Shown: piece by piece, positions 15,825-24,542 of the stretch
How the letters are laid out: the number at the start of each line of letters is the position of its first letter
Position numbering within the stretch: position 1 is the stretch's first letter
DNA from: Bradyrhizobium sp. B124
GTDB taxonomy: Bacteria > Pseudomonadota > Alphaproteobacteria > Rhizobiales > Xanthobacteraceae
Length of the DNA stretch: 64,000 nt
Reading direction: 5' to 3'
Assembly: GCF_038967635.1 (NCBI RefSeq)
Contig: NZ_CP152413.1
Location: 1,550,001-1,614,000 of the forward strand
Made by a program: the position numbers and the translations under genes
The notes under the pieces: generated by a model
The model's database searches: none
The model's input: only the letters and a program-made list of their open reading frames with translations
Told to the model about the DNA's origin: nothing

Positions 15825-17057
15825 CTAGGCGGCTTTGAGCAGCGGCGGTTGCGCCGGCCGGATCAGCGCGAAGGCGACCTGGATGATGCCACCGGCAAGA
15901 CCGAGCGCGACGCCGATCCGCCAGGCCATGGTGTAGGAGCCGAGCGAGTCGTAGATCACCCCTCCTCCGTAGGCGCCGAGGAAGCTGCCGACCTGGTGGC
16001 TCATGAAGGCAAGGCCCTGGATCATCGCCTGCCAGCGCAGACCGAACATCTCGGCCACCGCGCCCGCGACCAGCGGACCGACGCCCATCCAGAGGAAGCC
16101 CATGATGGCGCCGAACAGCAATGTCGAGCCCGGCGTCGCCGGCAGCATGAAGTACCAAGCGAGCGCCAGCGAGCGCAGGATGTAGATGCCGCCAAGCAGC
16201 GCGAGCTTGTTCCAGCGCTGACCGGCCCAGCCGAAGAACAGCGAGCCCAGCACGTTGAAGCCGCCGATCATGCCGAGCGTCTGCGCGCTCAGCATCGGAT
16301 CGAGCCCGCAGATCGCCAGATACGACGGCAGATGCGTGGTGAGGAAGACGAGCTGCATACCGCAGACCATGTAGGCGCAGGTCATCACCACGAAGGACGC
16401 GTTGCCGAACGCGGTCTTCGCCGCGGTCGCCGCGGTGGCGTTGCCGATGTCATCGGCCGCGGGCTTCGGCAGCGGAATCTTGTCGACGCGACCGGCGTAC
16501 AACGCGGCTGGAATCATCCCGATCGACAGGATGACGAATCCGGCAAGCCCGACACGCCAACCGAACCCTTCATTGAGCATCTGGCCGATCGGCGCCGACA
16601 GCAGTGCACCGAGCGAGCCCGCGGCGGAGACCATGCCGAGCACGGTCGAGCGGACCGTCTCCGACACCGCGCGCGCCGCGACCGACATGGCGATCGCATT
16701 CGCGGTGCAAGCGAGTGAAAGGCCGATCAGTACACCGGCGCCGATCATGATGGCGACGAGGCCATGCGCCGTCGTCATCAGCACAAGGCCCGCGATGTAG
16801 GCCAGCGCACCGACCACCATGATCGGGCGGAAGCCATAACGCACCGTCATCGCGCCCGCGAGCGGCTGCAGGAAGCCCCAGGCGAGATTCTGCACCGCCA
16901 GCGCCAGCGTGAAATGCGACACCGAGATGCCGATGTCGTGCGTCAGCGGCTGCATGAAGATGCCAAGGCTCTGCCGCAGCCCCATGCTCAGCGTGAGCAT
17001 GATGGAGGCACCGATCAGGATGGGAAGCGTGGGACGCAGGACCTGCAACAGGGGCAT
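15825..17057 (-). CDS. MFS transporter
   Basis: A 410-residue, 12-helix major facilitator, in the oxalate/formate antiporter-like or CynX-like group by general look. The start MPLLQVLRPTLPILIGASIM with MGLRQSLGIFMQPL matches many alphaproteobacterial MFS proteins of unknown substrate. The ATG at 17057 has GGGAG upstream; the longer frame to 17096 lacks a good site. It is divergent from a TetR gene with a clean palindrome between, so efflux or uptake of a TetR-sensed compound is likely. Substrate unknown. Confidence 0.9.
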   Translation of the reverse strand: MPLLQVLRPTLPILIGASIMLTLSMGLRQSLGIFMQPLTHDIGISVSHFTLALAVQNLAWGFLQPLAGAMTVRYGFRPIMVVGALAYIAGLVLMTTAHGLVAIMIGAGVLIGLSLACTANAIAMSVAARAVSETVRSTVLGMVSAAGSLGALLSAPIGQMLNEGFGWRVGLAGFVILSIGMIPAALYAGRVDKIPLPKPAADDIGNATAATAAKTAFGNASFVVMTCAYMVCGMQLVFLTTHLPSYLAICGLDPMLSAQTLGMIGGFNVLGSLFFGWAGQRWNKLALLGGIYILRSLALAWYFMLPATPGSTLLFGAIMGFLWMGVGPLVAGAVAEMFGLRWQAMIQGLAFMSHQVGSFLGAYGGGVIYDSLGSYTMAWRIGVALGLAGGIIQVAFALIRPAQPPLLKAA

Positions 17058-17122
17058 TGTTCTTGTTCTCCCATGACGGCGCGGCACGAGTGCCACAGCC
17101 TGCGATTCACGCGTGTTTTGGT

Positions 17123-17138
17123 TACACAGACCTGTGTA
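17123..17138. promoter_or_regulatory. TetR operator (TACACAG-AC-CTGTGTA)
   Basis: A perfect 16-base palindrome with 7-base arms and a 2-base centre lies 53 bases before the TetR start and 66 bases before the MFS start. Such dyads between a TetR gene and its divergent target are typical operators. Confidence 0.75.
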
Positions 17139-17148
17139 CTTAGGCTAT

Positions 17149-17164
17149 ACAGGGGGCGACCTGT
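17149..17164. promoter_or_regulatory. Second, partial TetR operator
   Basis: ACAGG and CCTGT arms separated by 6 bases repeat the CAG/CTG ends of the main operator one to two helical turns away. It could bind a second TetR dimer. Weak on its own. Confidence 0.4.
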
Positions 17165-17190
17165 CAAGCGAAGAGGATCACGGCCGGCGC

Positions 17191-17793
17191 ATGGCTTCCC
17201 CGCCTCCCAAACAGACCATGAAAGAGCGGATCCTCGAGACCGCCGACAAACTGTTCTACCTGCAGGGCATTCGCGCCATCGGCGTCGACACCATCGCGGC
17301 CGAGATCGGCATCAGCAAACGCACCCTCTACAATCACTTCCCGTCGAAGGACGCGCTGATCGAGGCCTATCTGCAGCGCCGCTTCGTGCAGCCCCGCTCC
17401 TCCGACAAGCCGCCGGCCGAGCAGATTCTCGCAACCTTCGATTCGCTGGAGCGGCGCTTCTCGGCGAAGGATTTTCGCGGCTGTCCTTTCGTGAACGCGG
17501 TCGCCGAGCTCGGGCCGGACGACGAGGACCGCACCGTGCGCAATATCGCCGTGGGCTTCAAGGAAAGCCGCCGGGTCTGGTTTCGCGATCTGCTGCGGCA
17601 GCTCGGCGTCGCGGATGCCGAGGCACTTGCGACCCAGCTCACGCTCTTGGTCGACGGCTCGATCGCGCAGGACCTAGTGCGCGACGATCCGGCCATGGCG
17701 CGCGCGGCCAAGGAAGCCGCCCGTGTGCTGCTGGCGAATGCGGGGGTCAAGGTCGGCGGCGCCGCGCCTGCGGACAACAAGCGCACTGGATAA
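17191..17793 (+). CDS. TetR/AcrR-family regulator
   Basis: A 200-residue repressor. The N-terminal helix-turn-helix is typical: KERILETADKLFYLQGIRAIGVDTIAAEIGISKRTLYNHFPSKDAL, split here by residue numbers about 10-55. The C-terminal ligand domain contains FRGCPFVNAVAELG with one Cys, seen in a subfamily of TetR proteins. The ATG at 17191 was chosen because the upstream extension overlaps the operator; ATG at 17218 is an alternative. It probably represses itself and the divergent MFS gene and releases DNA on binding the transported compound. Confidence 0.9.
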   Translation: MASPPPKQTMKERILETADKLFYLQGIRAIGVDTIAAEIGISKRTLYNHFPSKDALIEAYLQRRFVQPRSSDKPPAEQILATFDSLERRFSAKDFRGCPFVNAVAELGPDDEDRTVRNIAVGFKESRRVWFRDLLRQLGVADAEALATQLTLLVDGSIAQDLVRDDPAMARAAKEAARVLLANAGVKVGGAAPADNKRTG

Positions 17794-17921
17794 ATCCGGT
17801 TGCGTACACAAGTCCGGTTTGGTTGGTAGCGTGACGGCATGCGACGGCATTCCCGATTGGATATTCCGTCCGGCGAGATTGACGACCGCGCGACAGCCTG
17901 CGGCACAACTGGGGAACAACC

Positions 17922-19127
17922 ATGGAATATCTGAAGGTGACGGCCACCGGCTACGATTTCACGCCGGCGCGCGCCGCCATGCAGCGCTATATCGACAACA
18001 ATCTGCTGTCCGGAATCTCCTGGTCGGTTCTGGTCGGGCGCGACATCGCCGACACGGGCTGCGTCGGATGGGCCGACAAGGAAGCGCAGACCCCGCTGCG
18101 CACCGACCACATCTTCCGGGTCTTCTCCAACACCAAGCTGATCACTTCCTGCGCGGCGCTATTGCTGTTCGAGGATGGCCGCTTCCAGCTCGACGATCCG
18201 ATCGAGAAATTCATCCCGCAGCTCCGCAACCGCAAGGTCCTGCTGAAAGGCGCGACGTCGATCGATCAAACCGAGCCCGCGAAGAGTTCGATCACCATCC
18301 GCCAATTGCTCAGCCACAGCGCCGGCTTGAGCTACGGTTTCTTCGATCCCGGCACCGTCATTTTCAAGGCGCTCAACGAGCGCGGCGTGCACAATCCCAA
18401 TACGACCCTGGCTGAAATGGTCGACGTACTGGCCGATTTGCCGCTGATCTATCAGCCGGGCACGTCGTGGGAATATTCGCTCGCGATCGACGTGGTGGCA
18501 CGCCTGGTGGAAGTCGTCAGCGGCCAGACCTTCGACAAGTTCATCAAGGCGCGCATCCTCGATCCGCTCGGCATGGTCGATACCGGCTTCGTCGTTCCGG
18601 AAAAAGATCACGGCCGCCTTGTCGCGTACTACGCAGGTGCCGATCTGATGGAGCCGATGAAGCCGGGCCTCACCCGCACCGACGATGCGCCCTTCCCCGG
18701 CGCCTATCGGCGCCCGGTCGCAAGGCTCAATGGCGGCGGCGGGCTGGTGTCGACGATGCCCGACATGGTCGCGTTGATCCGCAGCCTGCTGCCCGGCGGA
18801 CCGACGCTGCTGAAGCCGGACACGATCGCAATGATGATGTCCAACCAGCTGCCCGAAGGACAGTGGATCCGCTTCGCGATGATGGGCGAGCAACCCGGCA
18901 AGGCCCACGGACTTGCCGGCGGCCTGATCCTCAACCCGTCGCCGATCGATCATCCCGACGCGGCCGGCGAGTTCTACTGGGGCGGCGTCGCGGGCACACA
19001 GTGGTGGATTTCGCCCAAAACCGGCATGGCCGGCGTGATGATGGCGCAGCGCCAGATGGCGTTCGTCCATCCGTTCTCATTCGAGTTCAAGCGGCTGGCC
19101 TATGACGCGGTGAAGCGCGGGCGTTAA
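17922..19127 (+). CDS. Serine hydrolase of the beta-lactamase/class C family
   Basis: A 401-residue serine hydrolase of the beta-lactamase/EstB-like esterase family. The nucleophile motif SxxK is S69-N-T-K72 (RVFSNTKLIT). The second motif is Tyr-based, in WEYSLAIDV near residue 185. A GGVAGTQWW stretch near the C terminus replaces the KTG of true lactamases, which suggests esterase activity. There is no signal peptide, so it acts in the cytoplasm. GGGGAAC precedes the ATG. It follows TetR by 128 bases on the same strand. The substrate cannot be inferred. Confidence 0.88.
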   Translation: MEYLKVTATGYDFTPARAAMQRYIDNNLLSGISWSVLVGRDIADTGCVGWADKEAQTPLRTDHIFRVFSNTKLITSCAALLLFEDGRFQLDDPIEKFIPQLRNRKVLLKGATSIDQTEPAKSSITIRQLLSHSAGLSYGFFDPGTVIFKALNERGVHNPNTTLAEMVDVLADLPLIYQPGTSWEYSLAIDVVARLVEVVSGQTFDKFIKARILDPLGMVDTGFVVPEKDHGRLVAYYAGADLMEPMKPGLTRTDDAPFPGAYRRPVARLNGGGGLVSTMPDMVALIRSLLPGGPTLLKPDTIAMMMSNQLPEGQWIRFAMMGEQPGKAHGLAGGLILNPSPIDHPDAAGEFYWGGVAGTQWWISPKTGMAGVMMAQRQMAFVHPFSFEFKRLAYDAVKRGR

Positions 19128-19134
19128 GGGTGCT

Positions 19135-19200
19135 TCGTAGCCCGGATGGAGCCAACGGGTCGCGCGAACGCGCGCCCCGTTGGCTCCATCCGGGCTACGA
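19135..19200. repeat. Inverted repeat TCGTAGCCCGGATGGAGCC
   Basis: A 66-base near-perfect palindrome (TCGTAGCCCGGATGGAGCCA and its complement around a GC-rich centre) exactly fills the gap between the convergent hydrolase and pleD genes. A second copy with A in place of G occurs at 30669-30729. It may serve as a bidirectional terminator. Confidence 0.85.
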
Positions 19201-19207
19201 GAATTGA

Positions 19208-20581
19208 CTACGCCGCCGCCGAGACCACGCGGTTGCGGCCGTCGTGCTTGGCGCGATAGAGCGCGGTGTCGGCGCGCTTGAGCACGTCGGTGACCTGCTC
19301 GCCCTTGCGCTCCAGCGTGGTGAGCCCGATCGAGATCGTGACCGTGATCCGCTTGCCGCCCTTCTCGACGGCAAACGGCTCGCCCGCGATCGAGCGGCGC
19401 AGCCGCTCGGCGACCATGCCGGCGACATGCAGATCGGTCTCCGGCATCACGATCACGAACTCCTCGCCGCCATAGCGGCAGGCGAGATCGATGCCGCGGA
19501 TCGACTTGCGGATGCGAACGGCGAATTCGCGCAGCACGTCGTCGCCGGCGTCATGGCCGTAGGTGTCGTTGATCGCCTTGAAGTAGTCGATGTCGAGGAT
19601 CATCAGCGCCAGCGGCTTGCCTCGGATCGAAGCCTGCTCCGCCAAGGTCGCGAGGTGGCTCTCCATGTAGCGCCGGTTATTGAGGCCGGTCAGCGCATCC
19701 GTGATCGCCATCTCGATCGAGTTCTGCACGTTGTCGCGCAGATGATCGGTGTAGCGGCGGCGGCGGATCTGGGTGCGCGCCCGCGCCAGCAGTTCGTTCT
19801 TGTCGACCGGACGCAGCAGGTAGTCGTTGACGCCGATCTCAAGCCCGCGCATCAGCCGCGCGTTGTTGTCGGCATCCGAGACCGCGAGGATCGGCACCTG
19901 GCGCGTACGCTCCAGCGAGCGGGCCTGGCTGCACAGCCGCAGGCCGTCAAAATTGTCGAGGCTGAGCGACACGATCAGGAGGTCGTAATTGCCCTCGGCG
20001 GCGTGGAACAAGGCTTCCGCTGGATTGGTTTCGACGTCGACGGTGTGCTCGGCGGAGAGGATCGGCGCCAGCTTCTCGTAGGACGACGGCCGGTCATCGA
20101 CCAGCAAGATGCGGCCGCCCGTGCCCCGGTCGGCGATCGCGCTGCGCTCGGGCGCCTGCATGCCGATCTCGAGCGAGGTGATGGCGCGCATGCGCAGCTC
20201 ATCGGTCATCATCTTCAGCCGCGTCAGCGAGCGCACGCGCGCGATCAGCACGACGTCGGACACCGGTTTGGTCAGGAAATCATCGGCGCCGGCCTCGAGG
20301 CCGCGCACGCGATCGGCGGGACTGTCGAGCGCGGTGACGATGACGACGGGAATGAAGTGGGTCGCCGGATTCGACTTCAGGCGGCGGCAGACCTCGAAGC
20401 CGTCCATATCGGGCATCATGACGTCGAGCAGGATGATGTCGCATTCGGCGCGCGCGCAGATGTCCAGCGCCTCGGTCCCGTTGGAAGCGGTCAGCACATC
20501 GAAATATTCGGCTGACAGCCGGGCTTCCAACAGCTTGACGTTCGCCGGAACATCATCGACGACGAGGATACGCGCGGACAT
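19208..20581 (-). CDS. pleD: Response regulator and diguanylate cyclase PleD
   Basis: A 457-residue protein that makes cyclic di-GMP at the cell pole. Receiver 1 (1-120) keeps D9, D10, phosphoacceptor D53, T83 and K105. Receiver 2 (about 156-270) keeps VDD at its start but has Ser in the acceptor position (LLIVSLSL), so it is a dimerisation adaptor. The GGDEF domain has an intact GGEEF active site at 371-375 and an inhibitory RGID (RxxD) site at 362-365. The layout equals Caulobacter PleD. It lies 15 bases after divK on the same strand, the conserved operon, and should be phosphorylated by PleC/DivJ-type kinases. Confidence 0.96.
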   Translation of the reverse strand: MSARILVVDDVPANVKLLEARLSAEYFDVLTASNGTEALDICARAECDIILLDVMMPDMDGFEVCRRLKSNPATHFIPVVIVTALDSPADRVRGLEAGADDFLTKPVSDVVLIARVRSLTRLKMMTDELRMRAITSLEIGMQAPERSAIADRGTGGRILLVDDRPSSYEKLAPILSAEHTVDVETNPAEALFHAAEGNYDLLIVSLSLDNFDGLRLCSQARSLERTRQVPILAVSDADNNARLMRGLEIGVNDYLLRPVDKNELLARARTQIRRRRYTDHLRDNVQNSIEMAITDALTGLNNRRYMESHLATLAEQASIRGKPLALMILDIDYFKAINDTYGHDAGDDVLREFAVRIRKSIRGIDLACRYGGEEFVIVMPETDLHVAGMVAERLRRSIAGEPFAVEKGGKRITVTISIGLTTLERKGEQVTDVLKRADTALYRAKHDGRNRVVSAAA

Positions 20582-20596
20582 GGCACCACAACTCCC

Positions 20597-20962
20597 CTAT
20601 CCGATAAAGCGTCGGACAGTCTCAATAAATTTGCCGACCGAGATCGGCTTGGACAAATAGGCTTCGCAGCCGCCCTCGCGGATGCGTTCTTCGTCGCCCT
20701 TCATGGCGAAGGCGGTGACCGCGACCACCGGAATCGTGCGCAGCTCGGGATCGTCCTTGATCCAGCGCGTGACCTCCAGGCCGGAGACCTGGGGCAGTTG
20801 AATATCCATCAGGATGAGATCGGGACGCAGCTTGCGGACGAGATCGAGCGCTTCGAAGCCATTGCTGGTGCCCGAAGTCTGATAGCCATGCGCCTCCAAC
20901 AGATCGCGAAAGAGCTTCATATTGAGCTCGTTGTCCTCCACGATCAGGACGGTTTTGGCCAT
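20597..20962 (-). CDS. divK: Single-domain response regulator DivK
   Basis: A 121-residue receiver without output domain. It keeps the acidic pair E9/D10, phosphoacceptor D53 (LILMDIQLP), the Thr of VAVTAFAM and the Lys of YLSKPIS. In alphaproteobacteria DivK controls the DivJ-PleC kinases and, through DivL and CckA, the CtrA cell-cycle regulator. The ATG at 20962 has GGGAGGG upstream; longer frames are not needed. It is the first gene of divK-pleD. The 228 bases up to the divergent DUF3572 gene hold no complete CtrA box that I can see. Confidence 0.96.
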   Translation of the reverse strand: MAKTVLIVEDNELNMKLFRDLLEAHGYQTSGTSNGFEALDLVRKLRPDLILMDIQLPQVSGLEVTRWIKDDPELRTIPVVAVTAFAMKGDEERIREGGCEAYLSKPISVGKFIETVRRFIG

Positions 20963-21190
20963 CCCGTCCCTCCCAGACTTAGGAAACAGGCCCGACTGCG
21001 GCACCTCACGCACCGCGCGCGGAGCGCGTCGAAAATGTGAATTCAAACTAGCGCCAGAATCGCTCTAACCCGTTAACCCGTAGTGCAACTTCCGCAGCGT
21101 GGTTTCAGTTGCTTGAACACATGCGGAAGACTCGGGCATGATGGGCCTCTCATTAGAGACCATAAGTTAACGGAAAGGCAAACCGGCGCG

Positions 21191-21490
21191 TTGAAAAAGC
21201 CTGTTCACAACCCCCGGGAAGTCGCTGAAATCGTTGCGATTCAGGCGCTCGGCTTCATTGCCGGCGATCCCGAGCGGCTGGGCTTGTTCCTGGCCGAAAC
21301 CGGAATCGGTCCGGAGACGCTGCGGAACGCTGCGTCCAATCCTCAATTTCTTGCGAGCGTGCTCGATTTCGTGATGCGCGACGATGCCACCGTGAAGGCG
21401 TTCGCCGCGGCCTCCGAACTGCACCCGACCAACATCGCTGCCGCCCACCAGGTGCTGGGCGACCCGAAATGGGAGCGCGACGTGCCGTGA
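21191..21490 (+). CDS. DUF3572 family protein
   Basis: A 99-residue, mostly helical cytoplasmic protein of unknown function. The motif IVAIQALGFIAGDPERLGLFLAETG near residues 13-38 marks the family, split here by position. There is no ATG; a TTG at 21191 preceded by GGAAAGG is the likely start. Its TGA stop overlaps the GTG start of dinB (GTGA), so the two are translationally coupled. This pairing is common in Rhizobiales and hints at a link with lesion bypass or the cell cycle, but no function is established. Confidence 0.85.
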   Translation: MKKPVHNPREVAEIVAIQALGFIAGDPERLGLFLAETGIGPETLRNAASNPQFLASVLDFVMRDDATVKAFAAASELHPTNIAAAHQVLGDPKWERDVP

Positions 21491-22785
21491 CGACGGCAGC
21501 GCCAGCTCCCGACGGCCCCCTCAGTTTCTGCCGAGACTGCCTCGGCGATCTCGATATCAAGGTGAAGCGATGCAGCCATTGTGGCTCGCCGCGGCTGGTC
21601 CGTCATCGCACCCTGCCCGCGTTGGCGCTGGCGCATATCGACTGCGACGCGTTCTATGCCACCGTCGAGAAGCGCGACAATCCTGACATCGCCGACCGCC
21701 CCGTCATCATCGGCGGCGGCAAGCGCGGCGTGGTGTCGGCTGCCTGCTACATCGCCCGCACCTACGGCGTCCGCTCGGCGATGCCGATGTTCAAGGCGTT
21801 GGAACTCTGCCCGGATGCTACCGTGATCCCGCCCGACATGGCGAAATATGTCCGGGTCGGGCGCGAGGTGCGCCAGGCGATGCAGGCGCTGACGCCGCTG
21901 GTCGAGCCGCTGTCGATCGACGAAGCCTTCCTCGATCTCTCCGGCACGCAGCGTGTCCACGGCATGATACCGGCCAAGGTGCTCGCCAAGTTCGCCCGCG
22001 ACGTCGAGCGCGAGGTCGGCATCACGGTGTCGGTCGGGCTGTCCTGCAACAAGTTCCTCGCCAAGATCGCCTCCGACCTCGACAAGCCGAGGGGATTTGC
22101 CACGCTCGACCAGGACGAGGCGCGCGAGATGCTGGCCAGCAAGCCGGTCGGCTTCATCTACGGCGTTGGCCCTGCGACGCAGGAGAAACTCGTGCAGCGC
22201 GGCTTCCGCGTCATCGCCGACCTGCAACGCGCCGACGAGAATGAGCTGATGAAGCAGTTCGCGAGCGAAGGCCACAGGCTGTGGCGGCTGGCGCGCGGCA
22301 TCGACGACCGCACGGTGGTGCCCGATCGCGGTGCCAAGACGATCTCGAGCGAGACCACCTTCGAGACCGACATCCGCGATTTTGCAATCCTGGAAAAACT
22401 GCTCTGGAAGCTGTCGGAGAAGACCTCGGCGCGGCTGAAGAGCAGCGACCTCTCAGGCTGCACCATCACGCTGAAGCTGAAGACCGCTGATTTCCGCCAG
22501 CGCACCCGTTCACAATCGATCCAGACGCCGACCCAATTGGCCGCAAAGATCTTTGCGGTGACGCGCGAGATGCTGGCCAAGGAGATCGACGGCACCGCCT
22601 TCCGCCTGATGGGCGCCGGTGTCAGCGCGCTGCGCCCGGGCTCCCAGGCCAACGATTCCGACATGCTCGACCGCCGCTCGGCACACGCCGAACGCGCGAT
22701 CGACAATCTGCGCAAGAAGTTCGGCAACGCCGCCGTGATCCGGGGTATTGTCTATGAGGGGCCGGGGAAGAGCGCGGAGGACTAG
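21487..22785 (+). CDS. dinB: DNA polymerase IV with N-terminal zinc ribbon
   Basis: A Y-family translesion polymerase of 432 residues. Catalytic motifs are AHIDCDAFYATVE (D52, D54) and LSIDEAFLD (D and E of the palm). The little-finger domain follows after about residue 265. Before the polymerase there is a four-Cys ribbon, C15-x2-C18 and C29-x2-C32, absent from E. coli DinB but seen in alphaproteobacterial forms. The GTG at 21487 overlaps the DUF3572 stop by four bases; an ATG at 21469 is possible but less likely. The last residues lack a clear beta-clamp motif. Confidence 0.94.
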   Translation: MTTAAPAPDGPLSFCRDCLGDLDIKVKRCSHCGSPRLVRHRTLPALALAHIDCDAFYATVEKRDNPDIADRPVIIGGGKRGVVSAACYIARTYGVRSAMPMFKALELCPDATVIPPDMAKYVRVGREVRQAMQALTPLVEPLSIDEAFLDLSGTQRVHGMIPAKVLAKFARDVEREVGITVSVGLSCNKFLAKIASDLDKPRGFATLDQDEAREMLASKPVGFIYGVGPATQEKLVQRGFRVIADLQRADENELMKQFASEGHRLWRLARGIDDRTVVPDRGAKTISSETTFETDIRDFAILEKLLWKLSEKTSARLKSSDLSGCTITLKLKTADFRQRTRSQSIQTPTQLAAKIFAVTREMLAKEIDGTAFRLMGAGVSALRPGSQANDSDMLDRRSAHAERAIDNLRKKFGNAAVIRGIVYEGPGKSAED

Positions 22786-22805
22786 AAGCTACTCAGTCTC
22801 ACCGG

Positions 22806-22893
22806 CCGTCATTGCCAGGAGCGAAGCGACGAAGCAATCCATCGCTCCGCATATGCTGAAGCATGGATTGCTTCGCTTCGCTCGCAATGACGG
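22806..22893. repeat. Inverted repeat CCGTCATTGCCAGGAGCGAAGC
   Basis: Outer arms CCGTCATTGC and GCAATGACGG and inner arms GAAGCAATCCAT and ATGGATTGCTTC form an 88-base palindromic element between the convergent dinB and RidA genes. It belongs to the CGTCATT-type repeats. Confidence 0.8.
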
Positions 22894-22903
22894 GACACCG
22901 CCC

Positions 22904-23305
22904 TCAATCCGCGACGGCTACCGCCTCGATCTCGATCAGCCATTCCGGCGCCGCAAGCGCGGTGACGCCGACGAGCGTGGAGGCCGGCGGCTCCATGCCC
23001 TCGAAGAATGCCGAACGCGCCTTGCCGATGATCGGGCGAAGCTCCGGTCTGTAGCCGACGACGAAGGTCGTGATCTTGACGATGTTGGAATAGCTCGCTC
23101 CGGCGGCTTTCAGCGCCATGCCGAGGTTCTGCATCACCTGCGTCGTCTGCGCGGCGAGATCGCCGGCGCCGACCACCCGTCCCTCCTCGTCGACCGACAC
23201 CTGTCCCGAAATGTAGATCGTGCGCGCGCCCGACGCGACGACGACGTGGGAGTAAGCCGGATTGTGATGCAGGCCGCTGGGGCGCAGATGGTCTGATTTG
23301 CTCAT
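22904..23305 (-). CDS. RidA family protein (first copy)
   Basis: A 133-residue YjgF/RidA-type protein. RidA hydrolyses reactive enamine/imine intermediates from amino-acid metabolism; many paralogues have other roles. The chorismate-mutase-like fold is indicated by IYISGQVSVDEEGRVVG, QTTQVMQNLGMALKAAG and VKITTFVV. The Arg that binds carboxylate in true RidA lies in a region reading YRPELRPIIGKARSAFF, with PPASTLVGV after it, so Rid1-7 assignment is uncertain. ATG at 23305 has GGGAGG upstream. It shares little sequence with the RidA protein at 24688. Confidence 0.88.
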   Translation of the reverse strand: MSKSDHLRPSGLHHNPAYSHVVVASGARTIYISGQVSVDEEGRVVGAGDLAAQTTQVMQNLGMALKAAGASYSNIVKITTFVVGYRPELRPIIGKARSAFFEGMEPPASTLVGVTALAAPEWLIEIEAVAVAD

Positions 23306-23400
23306 GATGTGCCTCCCTGACACGCGTGTTTTGGGAAGCGTACTCGTGTCTGATGGTTCCGGCCAGTGCGGTCTCGCAGAGGGTGGTGCAGGCTTGCTCT

Positions 23401-23536
23401 GTGTCGTCCCTGCGAAAGCAGGGACCCATAACCACAGGGAGCAGTTGTTGAAGCGCGCTGTAGCTCCAGCGCGGCACAACAATTGGCGGTCGTGGTTATG
23501 GGTCCCGGGTCGCGCTTCGCTTGCCCGGGACGACAC
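23401..23536. repeat. Inverted repeat GTGTCGTCCCTGCGAAAGCAGGGAC
   Basis: A 136-base palindromic element. Outer arms GTGTCGTCCC and GGGACGACAC enclose ACCCATAACCAC and GTGGTTATGGGT. It shares the GTCGTCC(C/T)(T/G)GCGAAAGC core with the elements at 4274 and 35145. It fills most of the gap between the first RidA gene and eipB. Confidence 0.8.
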
Positions 23537-23560
23537 GGAGTGGGTGGCGAAAGCCAACCC

Positions 23561-24424
23561 TCACTTGCAGGGTTTGGAATCCCTGACGTCGAACTTGTCC
23601 AACGCGCCCGAGATTACGAAATCGTTGTAGTCCAGTACCAGCGCACGGGAGACGCCGTTCTCGTAGAGCTCGAACGACATCGCGTAGACCGGCGTCTGCT
23701 CGCCATCCTTGGCCCGCGCGTCGCTGTCGTAGTAGCTCACCGTCACCGGCCAGCGCGTCATGGTCTTCATCGCATCGCTCGCGGTCGACGGATCAGGCGA
23801 TGACGGCGCGCGGTCGCCGGCGATCGGCCGGCCGATCACGGTCAGCGTGTTGTAGACCTTCTCGCCATTGTCGGAGCCGTCATAGACAGTCTGCTCAAGC
23901 ACCGATTTGCCGTCGCGGGCGGCGGCGATGATGTGCTGGATCTGCTCGGTCGGGAACACGATCTTGCCGTCGAGATTAAAGGTCTTCTTCACCGGCTGGG
24001 TCAGCTTCACGGTGATATGATCGCCCACGCGCTCGGCGATACCGTCGACCGGCGACGAGTCGCTGTCGTTCATCCGCGTATCGATCTTGAAGCGGTAGCT
24101 CTTGCCCGACGCGTCTTCCCAGGACGAGGAGCGCAGATCGGACAGCGTCACCTTGCCCTCGCCGCTGTCGAGTTCGGACACCTGGCGGAATTCGGAGGTG
24201 TAGCCTTCGCAGGAGCTGCCGGAGAAATTGTACAGGATGCGCCCGCGCGCATCGCTGACCGAATTGGAGCCGCGCGATTTCACGAGGCTCAGATCGTACA
24301 GCGCCTGATGCGCCAGAAACGGCCCGCCGGCCGCAGCCGCCGCCCCATGAACCAGGCCGGCTCCTGCGGCAACGGCGATCGTGAGCACCAGGGCACGCGA
24401 CGGATTCCGAAACGGCAGGATCAT
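23561..24424 (-). CDS. eipB: Cell envelope integrity protein EipB (DUF1849)
   Basis: A 287-residue periplasmic beta-spiral protein. A signal peptide (about 1-31, ending AAAAAGG) precedes the mature part. The family has a conserved disulfide-forming Cys pair: one in GSSCEGYTSEFRQV and one at the extreme C terminus (DSKPCK), both present. In Brucella, EipB is needed for envelope integrity and interacts genetically with lipoproteins and peptidoglycan enzymes. The ATG at 24424 has GAGGAAAAACC upstream. It is divergent from the second RidA gene. Confidence 0.88.
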   Translation of the reverse strand: MILPFRNPSRALVLTIAVAAGAGLVHGAAAAAGGPFLAHQALYDLSLVKSRGSNSVSDARGRILYNFSGSSCEGYTSEFRQVSELDSGEGKVTLSDLRSSSWEDASGKSYRFKIDTRMNDSDSSPVDGIAERVGDHITVKLTQPVKKTFNLDGKIVFPTEQIQHIIAAARDGKSVLEQTVYDGSDNGEKVYNTLTVIGRPIAGDRAPSSPDPSTASDAMKTMTRWPVTVSYYDSDARAKDGEQTPVYAMSFELYENGVSRALVLDYNDFVISGALDKFDVRDSKPCK

Positions 24425-24526
24425 GGTTTTTCCTCGAGGAGGCAGGGATTCGCCACAATAGTGACGGTGGTATTGCGCCGCAACTGGGGCAAGTCTGACA
24501 AAATAGCAATGCAAGGAGCGAGTTTG

Positions 24527-24542
24527 CTGTCATTTTTGACAG
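24527..24542. promoter_or_regulatory. Dyad CTGTCA-TTTT-TGACAG upstream of eipB
   Basis: A perfect 6-base inverted repeat with a TTTT centre, about 103 bases before the eipB start and 146 bases before the second RidA gene. It may be an operator for either promoter. The binding protein is unknown. Confidence 0.35.

Noticed and set aside
21047..21190. CtrA box (TTAA-N7-TTAA) between divK and the DUF3572 gene
   Set aside because: TTAACC and TTAAC pieces are present but no pair has the correct 7-base spacing.
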